NCBI GenBank assembly: GCA_022508925.1
Contig: JAFLUF010000002.1
Location: 35,137-69,459 of the forward strand
Source: Oscillospiraceae bacterium
GTDB lineage: Bacteria; Bacillota; Clostridia; Oscillospirales; Ruminococcaceae
Length of the DNA: 34,323 bases
Reading direction: 5' to 3'
The translations under genes and the position numbers were made by a program. Shown here in pieces: positions 7,980-16,970 of this stretch (its first letter is position 1; each line of letters begins with the position of its first letter). Below the pieces are notes generated by a model that had not been told where the DNA came from, did not search any database, and worked only from the letters and a program-made list of their open reading frames with translations.

Positions 7980-8324
7980 TTACTCCTCTATCTCGGGCAA
8001 AGGTCCCACAAAGTGCGCGCCGCCCTCGATATCAAAGCCAAGATGTCCGCGTACTTCGGCTATGATCTCCTTCCAATTGCTTCTCATTGGAACAGCGTCA
8101 TTATAATATTCGGAAAATTTTTCGGTAAACTCACCGCTGAAATAACTCTCAACGGTAAACCTCGGACAGCTTGCGAGTTTTCTTTTTTCCTCAACGGAAA
8201 CAGTCGGACGCTCAGCCGTGTTTATAAACACAGTGATACCCGCAAACACCGCAAGTATTGCCGCGATATTGAAAATGATCAATCCGTGCGGCGTTTTCTT
8301 TACATTTTTCTCCTGCTGCTCCAT
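7980..8324 (-). CDS. DHHW-protein N-terminal-like domain, single-TM protein
   Basis: One TM helix then RPTVSVEEKRKLASCPRFTVESYFSGEFTEKFSEYYNDAVPMRSNWKEI, typical of the start of DHHW/AlgJ-like proteins. Own GGAGG RBS. Confidence 0.65.
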   Translation of the reverse strand: MEQQEKNVKKTPHGLIIFNIAAILAVFAGITVFINTAERPTVSVEEKRKLASCPRFTVESYFSGEFTEKFSEYYNDAVPMRSNWKEIIAEVRGHLGFDIEGGAHFVGPLPEIEE

Positions 8325-8347
8325 AAATCCTCCGATATGTTAAGCCA

Positions 8348-9751
8348 TTAAAATCTCCAGTACAAAAAGGCGTCTGTCGTCGCGTCCACAAGCATGATAC
8401 TGCTTAAAGCAAGCATTCCCATGCATAAAACCGTTCCGCTTACGGAAATAACCGTCCTTGCGGCATAGTTTTTCTCCGCGAGCTTTCCGAACGCTTTCAT
8501 CAGCGGGAAAGTACAGATTATCGCAGCCGCGATGAGATATACGTTGCCGCACAGCGACGAAAGTTCAAACTCTCCGCCCCAGCCGTTCGGATTAAACGGA
8601 GTAATGTTTCTGAAGAATAATCCGAGCTCTCCGATATCCTCGAAATAAAAGATGCCAAATCCGATTATTATAACAAACTTGCTGTAGATATGCCGTATCA
8701 CAAGCGGAATTTTGTTCATATTCTTTTTCCCGATACGGGTCTCAAGAAGTATAAACAATCCGTAGTACAGACCCCACAAGATATAATTCCAGCTTGCTCC
8801 GTGCCATATTCCCGTACAAAGCCATACAAGGAACAGACTTAAGTATTTGTTTCTCTTTCCGAAAAACGTAACTGGAAGCAGATAATCCCTGAAGAACGAG
8901 CCGAGGGAAATGTGCCAGCGCTGCCAGAACTCGGTTATGTCCTTACACAGATAAGGGTGGTCAAAGTTCTCGTTGAAATGAAATCCGAATATCCTGCCCA
9001 ATCCGATAGCAATATCCGAGTAGCCCGAAAAATCAAAGTAGATGTACAGCGAATACAGAATAATTCCATACCATGAACCGGAAATCGTAACCGAGCTAAT
9101 GCTCCCGCCAAACATATCCTCTACTATTCTAAAAAGCTGATCAGCGAGAAGCACCTTTTTGGACAGTCCGATCACAAATCTTGTCAGTCCCTGGCTGAAA
9201 TCCTCAAGAGTTGTTCTGCGGTTGTCGATCTCCGCCGCGATAGTTTCGTAGCGGACGATCGGTCCGGCAATAAGCTGAGGAAACAGACAGACATACAAAA
9301 GCATCTTGAAAAAATTCTTCTGCGGCTGTATCTTTCCCCAATAGCAATCAACAATGTACGAAATGACCTGAAATGTGTAAAAGCTTATTCCCGCCATCAG
9401 AACGATCTCGGGCACCGGAAGGTCGGCGGAGAATATCGAGTTTATATTTCTCATGATAAACCCGCTGTACTTGAAAACGCCGATCATTCCTATATTGAAT
9501 ATCAGACCGCCCGCAAGACACAGCTTCTGGTATTTCTCCTGTTTGAACTTTCCGATCCCGAGCCCGACGAAATAGTTTACGACTGCGGAAAGAACAAGAA
9601 AAACCACCCGCGTCGGCTCTCCCCATGAATAAAACGCGAGCGAAAGTATGATAAGTACAGCATTCTTCGCCTTTATCGGCTTAAACACCATATACGCAAC
9701 AAGGCATATCGGCAAAAACAGATATAAAAAAATAAGACTTGAAAAAACCAT
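8348..9751 (-). CDS. MBOAT family O-acyltransferase (AlgI/DltB-like)
   Basis: FPQLIAGPIVRYETI, YIYFDFSGYSDIAIGLGRIFGF, ITEFWQRWHISLGSFFRDYL and TGIWHGASWNYILWGLYYG are MBOAT hallmarks. Confidence 0.95.
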   Translation of the reverse strand: MVFSSLIFLYLFLPICLVAYMVFKPIKAKNAVLIILSLAFYSWGEPTRVVFLVLSAVVNYFVGLGIGKFKQEKYQKLCLAGGLIFNIGMIGVFKYSGFIMRNINSIFSADLPVPEIVLMAGISFYTFQVISYIVDCYWGKIQPQKNFFKMLLYVCLFPQLIAGPIVRYETIAAEIDNRRTTLEDFSQGLTRFVIGLSKKVLLADQLFRIVEDMFGGSISSVTISGSWYGIILYSLYIYFDFSGYSDIAIGLGRIFGFHFNENFDHPYLCKDITEFWQRWHISLGSFFRDYLLPVTFFGKRNKYLSLFLVWLCTGIWHGASWNYILWGLYYGLFILLETRIGKKNMNKIPLVIRHIYSKFVIIIGFGIFYFEDIGELGLFFRNITPFNPNGWGGEFELSSLCGNVYLIAAAIICTFPLMKAFGKLAEKNYAARTVISVSGTVLCMGMLALSSIMLVDATTDAFLYWRF

Positions 9752-9815
9752 TTATACTCCATCCGACCTCAAAATCGGCAATATTTTGCAAATTACGCAC
9801 AATTTCACATATATA

Positions 9816-9844
9816 TTTATAGCACTTTTCAAGTGTCTTGTCAA
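9816..9844 (-). promoter_or_regulatory. Housekeeping sigma promoter for the MBOAT operon
   Basis: Minus strand TTGACA - 17 nt (AGACACTTGAAAAGTGC) - TATAAA, upstream of the MBOAT start. Confidence 0.75.
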
Positions 9845-9905
9845 GGCTTTTTTATAATATACGGGAAAATTTTTACGAAACGTTTGTTTAGTGATAATCA
9901 ACAGC

Positions 9906-9947
9906 TAAAAAAGCCGAGTCGCGCAGTAGCAACTTCGCGCGACCCGA
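9906..9947 (-). terminator. Intrinsic terminator with no annotated upstream gene
   Basis: Minus strand GTCGGGTCGCGC-GAAGTTGCTACT-GCGCGACTCGGC-TTTTTT. The 12-bp stem includes two G-U wobbles that pair only on this strand. Confidence 0.75.
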
Positions 9948-10080
9948 CGCCCGGAAAACAATGACTTAAGTTAAGAGCATAAATGAGTTTTTGGAGAATT
10001 AAGGTAAAAATGTGGAAGAAATATTGTGACGTTGTTTACTTTCAGGCTTATCAGGATTTTTGTCAGCGTTATATGTAAAT
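9906..10080 (-). ncRNA. Candidate small RNA ending at the orphan terminator
   Basis: Promoter-like TTGGAT-17-TATAAC (minus, 10087..10115) about 175 nt upstream of the 9906..9947 terminator, with no minus-strand ORF between them in the supplied track. Confidence 0.35.
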
Positions 10081-10265
10081 AGCCATTGTTATAAATAATA
10101 CCGCATGATCATCCAAAAGGTTGCAATATTTTTAAAATTTATTCAGATTTTTATTTTGTGAGATACAGTAGGCTATTAGTTGCTTTAACCATAAGGGATT
10201 TGTTTTAGCAGTAAATTATTTTACCGAGGATATAACAAAAAGTTTGGATTTTTGCGTATATGCTA

Positions 10266-10294
10266 TTGAAATTTTTTGTGAAATATGGTATGAT
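10266..10294 (+). promoter_or_regulatory. Putative carB promoter
   Basis: TTGAAA - 17 nt - TATGAT about 80 nt upstream of the carB start. Confidence 0.6.
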
Positions 10295-10375
10295 TATAAA
10301 TAGTGTAAATTGGGCGAGACGGTAAACCGCCAAAAAATTTTATTGCGTACCGACGGTACGGGAACGGAGCTATCA

Positions 10376-13300
10376 ATGCCAAAGAAACAGGACATAAACA
10401 AAATTCTTATCATCGGTTCGGGACCTATCATAATAGGTCAGGCGTGTGAGTTTGATTACTCGGGAACACAGGCGTGCAAGGCGCTTAAGAAGCTCGGGTA
10501 CGAGATCGTACTTGTAAACTCAAATCCGGCGACAATTATGACAGATCCCGATGTTGCGGACATAACCTACATCGAGCCGCTTAATCTTGACAGGCTCACG
10601 CAGATTATCGAAAAAGAACGTCCCGACGCTCTTTTGCCAAACCTTGGCGGTCAGTCGGGTCTTAACCTCTGCTCCGAGCTTGGCGCGGCGGGAGTTCTGG
10701 AAAAATATGGTGTAAAGGTCATCGGCGTTCAGCTTGACGCCATTGAGCGCGGCGAGGACAGGATAGAGTTTAAGCATACAATGGAAACGCTCGGCATTGA
10801 AATGGCGAGAAGCGAAGTTGCGTACTCGGTCGACGAGGCGGTCAAGATAGCCGAAAAACTACGTTATCCCGTAGTTCTCCGTCCCGCGTACACAATGGGC
10901 GGCGCCGGCGGCGGAATGGTGTACAATGTAGAAGAGCTTAAGATCGTCTGCGAAAGGGGGCTTCAGGCGAGCCTTGTGGGTCAGGTCCTGGTCGAGGAAT
11001 GCATAAGCGGCTGGGAAGAGCTTGAGCTTGAGGTCGTTCGTGACGCCAACAACAACATAATCACTGTCTGCTTTATTGAAAACATAGACCCCGTGGGTGT
11101 TCATACGGGTGATTCGTTTTGCTCGGCGCCTATGCTGACTATTCCCGAGGACGTTCAGCTTGACTTACAGAAAAAGTCTTATAAAATTGTTGAAGCAATT
11201 CAGGTTATCGGCGGCTGTAACTGTCAGTTCGCGCGCGATCCTGAAACAGGACGCGTTGTCGTAATTGAAATAAACCCGAGAACATCACGCTCGTCGGCGC
11301 TCGCCTCTAAGGCGACGGGCTTCCCTATCGCGCTTGTTTCGGCAATGCTCGCGTGCGGTCTTACGCTCGACGAAATTCCCTGCGGAAAATACGGCACTCT
11401 TGATAAATACACTCCCGACGGAGATTATGTAGTTATCAAGTTTGCGCGCTGGGCATTTGAAAAGTTCAAAAACTCCGAGGATAAGATCGGAACTCAGATG
11501 AAAGCCGTCGGCGAGGTAATGAGTATAGGAAAGACCTATAAAGAGGCCTTCCAGAAAGCTATCCGCAGTCTCGAAACCGGAAGATACGGACTGGGCTTCG
11601 CCAAAAATTTCAACGAGCTTTCAAAAGAAGAGCTTTTGGACAAGCTGCGCGTTATTTCAAGCGAGCGGCAGTTTATAATCTATGAGGCGCTTCGCAAGGG
11701 CGCTTCTGTGGAAGAGATTTATCAGCTTACAAAGATAAAGCATTGGTTCCTTGAACAGATGAAGGAGCTCGTTGAAGAAGAAAACGATCTGCTTAAATTA
11801 AAGGGCAATGTTCCCGAAACCGATGTTCTTAAAAAAGCAAAGCAGGACGGCTTCTCCGACCGCTATTTAAGCCAGCTTCTGGACGTTTCCGAGGAGAATA
11901 TCAGAAGCGCGCGGCTTAATGCGGGAATTTGCGAAGCATGGGAAGGAGTTCATGTAAGCGGAACTCAGGACAGCGCGTATTATTATTCGACCTACAATCT
12001 CGCCGAGGATAAAAGCCCGGTCAATACAGACAAGCCTAAAATCATGATTTTGGGCGGCGGTCCCAACAGAATAGGTCAGGGCATTGAATTTGACTATTGC
12101 TGTGTTCACGCGGCGCTTGCGCTGAAAAAGCTCGGTTTCGAGTCTATTATCGTAAACTGCAATCCCGAAACGGTTTCCACCGACTATGACACCTCGGATA
12201 AACTCTACTTTGAACCGCTTACGCTTGAAGATGTTCTTTCAATTTACGAAAAGGAAAAGCCCGTAGGAGTTATCGCGCAGTTTGGCGGACAAACCCCGCT
12301 TAATCTCGCGAGTGATTTGAAAAAGTACGGAGTAAACATTCTCGGTACATCTCCCGAGACCATTGATGAGGCGGAGGACAGAGACCTGTTCCGTGAAATG
12401 ATGGACAAGCTCGGTATCCCTATGCCCGAAAGCGGAATGGCTGTAAATGTCAACGAGGCGCTTGAGATCGCGAACAAGATCGGATATCCCGTTATGGTTC
12501 GCCCGTCCTATGTTCTTGGCGGTCGCGGCATGGAAGTCGTACATGACGACGAGATGATGAGAGTTTATATGTCGGCGGCTGTGGGAGTTACGCCCGACCG
12601 TCCGATACTCATTGACCGTTTCTTAAACCACGCGACGGAGTGCGAGGCGGACGCTATTTCCGACGGAGAAAACTGCTTTGTTCCCGCGGTTATGGAGCAT
12701 ATCGAGCTTGCGGGAATTCACTCGGGAGACTCGGCATGTATTCTTCCCGCGAAAAATCTCTCGCAAAAGCACATTGACACGATAAAAGATTACACGAGAA
12801 AAATTGCCGTTGAAATGGGCGTTCGCGGACTTATGAACATGCAGTACGCGATCGAAGGCGATACGGTTTATGTTCTTGAGGCAAATCCGCGCGCATCACG
12901 CACCGTGCCGCTTGTATCAAAGGTGTGCGACATCAACATGGTGAAGATCGCGACCGATATAATAACCTCTCCGATTACAGGCAGAAAATCTCCCGTACCC
13001 GAGCTTCACGACCGTCAGATCGGTCACTACGGTGTGAAAGAAGCGGTGTTCCCGTTCAATATGTTCCCCGAAGTTGACCCGCTGTTGGGTCCCGAGATGC
13101 GTTCTACGGGCGAGGTCTTGGGTATTTCCCCGTCGTTCAGCGAGGCGTATTACAAGGCTCAGGAGGCTACCCAGACAAAGCTTCCGAACGAGGGCACTGT
13201 ATTGCTGAGCGTCTGCGACCGCGACAAGCCCGAGCTTATTGAGATAGCCAAGGCGTTCAGCGAGCTTGGCTTTAAGATAATCGCGACTGGCGGTTCGTAT

Positions 13301-13597
13301 TCGATGATAAAGGACGCGGGAATTCCCGTTGAGAAGATCTTCAAGATCTACGAGGGCAGACCGAATATCGCGGACGAGATCTCCAACGGGCAGATACAGC
13401 TTATCATTAACACGCCCGCGGGAAAATCCAGCGCGCACGACGACAGCTATATCAGAAAGTCAGCGATAAAGCACCGTATCCCCTACATCACAACAATGGC
13501 TGCGGCAAAGGCAAGTGCTGCGGGAATACGCGCGATAAAGGAAAATACGCATTTAGGAGTAAAATCACTTCAGGCACACCACGCTGATATAAAGTAA
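10376..13597 (+). CDS. carB: Carbamoyl-phosphate synthase large subunit
   Basis: KILIIGSGPIIIGQACEFDYSGTQACKALKKLGYEIVLVNSNPATIMTDP and the second-half repeat KIMILGGGPNRIGQGIEFDYCCVHAALALKKLGFESIIVNCNPETVSTDYDTSDKLYFEPL. Start placed at MPKKQ (RBS CGGAGC) rather than the upstream Met at 10310. Confidence 0.97.
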   Translation: MPKKQDINKILIIGSGPIIIGQACEFDYSGTQACKALKKLGYEIVLVNSNPATIMTDPDVADITYIEPLNLDRLTQIIEKERPDALLPNLGGQSGLNLCSELGAAGVLEKYGVKVIGVQLDAIERGEDRIEFKHTMETLGIEMARSEVAYSVDEAVKIAEKLRYPVVLRPAYTMGGAGGGMVYNVEELKIVCERGLQASLVGQVLVEECISGWEELELEVVRDANNNIITVCFIENIDPVGVHTGDSFCSAPMLTIPEDVQLDLQKKSYKIVEAIQVIGGCNCQFARDPETGRVVVIEINPRTSRSSALASKATGFPIALVSAMLACGLTLDEIPCGKYGTLDKYTPDGDYVVIKFARWAFEKFKNSEDKIGTQMKAVGEVMSIGKTYKEAFQKAIRSLETGRYGLGFAKNFNELSKEELLDKLRVISSERQFIIYEALRKGASVEEIYQLTKIKHWFLEQMKELVEEENDLLKLKGNVPETDVLKKAKQDGFSDRYLSQLLDVSEENIRSARLNAGICEAWEGVHVSGTQDSAYYYSTYNLAEDKSPVNTDKPKIMILGGGPNRIGQGIEFDYCCVHAALALKKLGFESIIVNCNPETVSTDYDTSDKLYFEPLTLEDVLSIYEKEKPVGVIAQFGGQTPLNLASDLKKYGVNILGTSPETIDEAEDRDLFREMMDKLGIPMPESGMAVNVNEALEIANKIGYPVMVRPSYVLGGRGMEVVHDDEMMRVYMSAAVGVTPDRPILIDRFLNHATECEADAISDGENCFVPAVMEHIELAGIHSGDSACILPAKNLSQKHIDTIKDYTRKIAVEMGVRGLMNMQYAIEGDTVYVLEANPRASRTVPLVSKVCDINMVKIATDIITSPITGRKSPVPELHDRQIGHYGVKEAVFPFNMFPEVDPLLGPEMRSTGEVLGISPSFSEAYYKAQEATQTKLPNEGTVLLSVCDRDKPELIEIAKAFSELGFKIIATGGSYSMIKDAGIPVEKIFKIYEGRPNIADEISNGQIQLIINTPAGKSSAHDDSYIRKSAIKHRIPYITTMAAAKASAAGIRAIKENTHLGVKSLQAHHADIK

Positions 13598-13658
13598 GTC
13601 AATAAAAAAATACGTGTTACTCTTAACGTCAAAGCAATAATATCAAACTAAATAGGAT

Positions 13659-13695
13659 AAAGCGCTACTTAACATTTGTTTTAAGTAGCGCTTTT
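13659..13695. terminator. Intrinsic terminator between carB and the convergent helicase gene
   Basis: Perfect 14-bp stem AAAGCGCTACTTAA-CATTTGTT-TTAAGTAGCGCTTT with T-rich flank; could serve both strands. Confidence 0.8.
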
Positions 13696-13769
13696 AATAC
13701 ATTACATTATACATAATTAAATTTAATCAAAACAATTATATATCCAAATTAGGATTATACGTTTCAGAG

Positions 13770-15602
13770 TTATGGAAAACTTTGTTCTTTAATTTCATAA
13801 GGCTTATAAAATTTTGATATTCTGTTCTTGGTAACTGTATTAACAACTGCATCAAGAAATGCTTTCTTATCAGGTATGGTAATTTCGAATGTCTTATTAT
13901 CTCTTGTATTCCAAAGTATTCCTTTTTCAAGGTCAAGAGCAACTACATAGCAAGCACATTGCAGGAAATGCTCATGAGATAGTTCGGAGACAAATTTTAA
14001 CTCGTAAACAATATCATCTTTCAAAACATCCGCATAACCTCGCGCCGAAAAGCTACATAAACCATCTTCTTGTTCGGCAAAGTCTATATAACAACTGACC
14101 TGAACATCTTCATCTCTTTTCAGCTTGGTATAAAGTCTGTCGGCAATCAAATTCTCTGACTCTTTAGTTACAAATGGCAACATAACCTGTGTACGATATC
14201 TTTCCAGATTTGTTTCCAATGAAACTAAAAACAAGATTTTTGATTCAAGATTCATTTTTTTGATTTTTTCAGACCATAAATTTTGTTTATTGGGATTTAG
14301 CTTCATATACAATTCAATATCCTTATCAATATCATATTTGTCAAAGTACATTGATTCCTGATATATGCCGATACACGGCGACAAATCAATCATTCCATCA
14401 TTTTTCTTGACATTAATAATGTTATCTGATCCTTCCAACTGCTTGATATGTAACAATGAATAACATTTGTCGATATCTTCACGATATTTGAAATCAAACA
14501 TATCCGAAATAGCCATATCAGATATCATGAGATTCTCATCAACAGCTGTAGACAGGGTTGACTCTGAAAGCATTGTCTCTCCGCTATTTACAAAAATGAT
14601 CCTATCTTTTCCACGGCTTGCAGCAACACAAAAAATATTTCTCAATATTTCATATGACTGCTGCGGTTTATTAATACGTATTTCCCAATAGCTCTCAGTA
14701 TAATCAAATACAACACACATCTTCCTTTCAAGTCCTTTACTACTGTCAAATGTAGTAAAAATAGCAGTTTTATCGTTAGGCTTTGTCGCTCCAAGAGAAT
14801 CATTATCCGATATACTGGCATATACTGTTTCCTTATTGAATTTATCGGGATAATCAGCTTCCAACCGGTTCAAAACATTTGAGAGTGTTCCGTTGCGGGA
14901 TCCTAAGCAAAGCACATTTTTAGTTTCTTGAGACACTAAAAATTCAACTACCTGCTCCTCATTCATTTCTTCAACAATACAGTTTGAATTTACACCTAAG
15001 ATTTTCTTTCGCCATATTCTTCCAAGTTTTGCAGCCAAAATAGCAGATAAGCGGAAACATTTCGTAAATTCAAGCTTTAAATGCTCATCAAGGAATTGGT
15101 CTATAAATTCAACAACATTCAAATTAGTCTTATCATAAATTTTCTGCTCCATATCCCCTACAGCTATTATTTGAATATTAGGATTTGATGACTTTATATG
15201 TTGAAGCATTTCAGCAAATTCAGTTTCTATGTCCTGATATTCATCGATAATAAGTATGTCATATTGATCTATAACTGGTTTTTCAGCGTTAAAACGTGTA
15301 ACAAGATCGTTTATTCCAACTTTAATTCCAACTCGGGATAGATACATATATGCAGTGCCGTGATAATTCTGAACTGTAACATTATTTCCCCTGATTTTTG
15401 ATTGTGCATCAATTTTAAGCAACCTATTATATGTAAGATACAATATTTTTTTATACTTTGGCAGTCTATCACAAAGCAATTGTATTGCAGTAGTTTTACC
15501 GCTCCCTATACATGCATCTACAAGGATATTATTTCCTTCAAGTGCTTTCATAACAAAATCCTCTTGTTCATCTGAAAGTATTATATTAAATTTATTATAC
15601 AT
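13770..15602 (-). CDS. UvrD/REP-like SF1 helicase with C-terminal PD-(D/E)XK (RecB/Cas4-like) nuclease domain
   Basis: Walker A ACIGSGKTTA, Walker B ILIIDEYQDIE, motif III IIAVGDMEQKIY, motif V TFDSSKGLERKMCVVFD, motif VI VAASRGKDRIIF. C-terminal ARGYADVLKDDIVYELKFVSELSHEHFLQCACYV fits D...ExK...Q nuclease spacing. Confidence 0.85.
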   Translation of the reverse strand: MYNKFNIILSDEQEDFVMKALEGNNILVDACIGSGKTTAIQLLCDRLPKYKKILYLTYNRLLKIDAQSKIRGNNVTVQNYHGTAYMYLSRVGIKVGINDLVTRFNAEKPVIDQYDILIIDEYQDIETEFAEMLQHIKSSNPNIQIIAVGDMEQKIYDKTNLNVVEFIDQFLDEHLKLEFTKCFRLSAILAAKLGRIWRKKILGVNSNCIVEEMNEEQVVEFLVSQETKNVLCLGSRNGTLSNVLNRLEADYPDKFNKETVYASISDNDSLGATKPNDKTAIFTTFDSSKGLERKMCVVFDYTESYWEIRINKPQQSYEILRNIFCVAASRGKDRIIFVNSGETMLSESTLSTAVDENLMISDMAISDMFDFKYREDIDKCYSLLHIKQLEGSDNIINVKKNDGMIDLSPCIGIYQESMYFDKYDIDKDIELYMKLNPNKQNLWSEKIKKMNLESKILFLVSLETNLERYRTQVMLPFVTKESENLIADRLYTKLKRDEDVQVSCYIDFAEQEDGLCSFSARGYADVLKDDIVYELKFVSELSHEHFLQCACYVVALDLEKGILWNTRDNKTFEITIPDKKAFLDAVVNTVTKNRISKFYKPYEIKEQSFP

Positions 15603-15706
15603 AATTGTTCCTCATTTGATTTGATTAAAATGCTCTTAGCAAATACAACATACATCTGATATTATTGTAGATACTTCATTTATGTATTATTATAACTCTT
15701 GGTCTT

Positions 15707-16309
15707 TTATTCGTGTATGTTTACGGCTTTTTTCTCCGCATTGATTTGTGCAACAACATATCTTTCAATAGGATATCCAAGAAGTCTTATTATCTCCAAT
15801 TCGTCTATAGCATCACTTAAAGCATTATGTTTCTCAAAGTATGAACGAGAACCTGAAAGCAATTTCATAATTGATCCAACTTTATAATTTCTTTTAAGTC
15901 GACCTGTTCCACAACATTCAGCATCTTCTGGTATTGCTTTATTATATTGCTTATAGGCAGCAATCTTCATTATATCAAACCACTGGAATCCTTTAAGCTC
16001 AGGGAGATGTCTATAGTCAAAATTAGCATTATAAGCAAAAAGAGATTTGACACTATAATGATATAGAGTATCCAAAATATCAAATAAAACCTTCTCTCGT
16101 GAACTTTTTAGGTCAGGATCTTCCATGTTTAATGCAAATGAATACATTCCGTGAACATCACACTCGGGAGTAAGTATATAATACTTTGATTCTATAAGCT
16201 CAAATGTAATAGAGTCAGCAATTGCTATACCAATTGACATAACTTTATCATTCCAGTTTGTCTCAGTATCAATTACAGTAAAACAATTATCATTTTTATT
16301 CGTAGTCAT
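15707..16309 (-). CDS. DnaQ-like DEDDh 3'-5' exonuclease family protein
   Basis: FTVIDTETNW (ExoI), FAYNANFDYRHLPEL (ExoII), EKHNALSDAIDELEII (ExoIII, H..D). Start set at MTTNK (AAGGAG RBS) rather than the ORF-track Met at 16348. Confidence 0.8.
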   Translation of the reverse strand: MTTNKNDNCFTVIDTETNWNDKVMSIGIAIADSITFELIESKYYILTPECDVHGMYSFALNMEDPDLKSSREKVLFDILDTLYHYSVKSLFAYNANFDYRHLPELKGFQWFDIMKIAAYKQYNKAIPEDAECCGTGRLKRNYKVGSIMKLLSGSRSYFEKHNALSDAIDELEIIRLLGYPIERYVVAQINAEKKAVNIHE

Positions 16310-16334
16310 TTTCTCCTTCATAAATTGTTCTCTT

Positions 16335-16970
16335 TTACTTCGTACCAAACAGTCTGTCCGAGCCGTCGCCTATTCCGGGGATTATGTAAAGTTCCTCGTT
16401 AAGTCCCTTATCTATCGCTCCGCAGAAGATCTCAACATCGGGACAAGCGTCATGGAAAGCCTTTATTCCCTCGGGACAAGCAAGGAGACACATAAACTTT
16501 ATGTTCTGCGCGCCCGATTTTTTGACGATATCAACTGTTTTTATAGCCGAAACACCCGTCGCGAGCATTAAGTCCATAATTATGACCTCGCGGTTTGCGA
16601 TATCAAACGGCAGTTTGCAGTAATACTCGGTAGCGGTGTTATTGTGCATTTTATCGCGGTAGATCCCGACGTGTCCTACCTTTGCCGCGGGAACAAGCGC
16701 AAGAGCTCCGTCTACCATTCCCAAGCCAGCTCTCATGATAGGAACAAACGCTACCTTTCTGCCGCTGATTATCTTCGCGTCCGCAAGAGCAAGCGGAGTT
16801 TCGATCTTTACGTCCTTGAGCGGGAGATCGCGCGTTGCTTCATAGCAGATAAACATGGATATCTCGTTTACAAGCTCTCTGAACTCCTTCGAGCCTGTGT
16901 TTTTATCACGGAGAAGCGACAACTTATGCTGAACAAGCGGATGGTCGCAAAGTACAACGTTATTTTCCAT
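16335..16970 (-). CDS. upp: Uracil phosphoribosyltransferase
   Basis: [89 protein letters not shown]. Confidence 0.96.
   Translation of the reverse strand: MENNVVLCDHPLVQHKLSLLRDKNTGSKEFRELVNEISMFICYEATRDLPLKDVKIETPLALADAKIISGRKVAFVPIMRAGLGMVDGALALVPAAKVGHVGIYRDKMHNNTATEYYCKLPFDIANREVIIMDLMLATGVSAIKTVDIVKKSGAQNIKFMCLLACPEGIKAFHDACPDVEIFCGAIDKGLNEELYIIPGIGDGSDRLFGTK

Noticed and set aside
9982-10077. 31-aa plus-strand ORF MSFWRIKVKMWKKYCDVVYFQAYQDFCQRYM
   Set aside because: No clear RBS, and opposite the candidate sRNA; too short to support without conservation data.
10089-10106. TAATACCGCATGAT string resembling a conserved 16S rRNA segment
   Set aside because: Only about 14 nt match convincingly; flanks do not align well by eye, so chance is likely. 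BLASTN of 10030-10230 against 16S would settle it.
12917-13438. 173-aa minus-strand ORF
   Set aside because: Antisense to carB; the carB protein is well conserved through this stretch.
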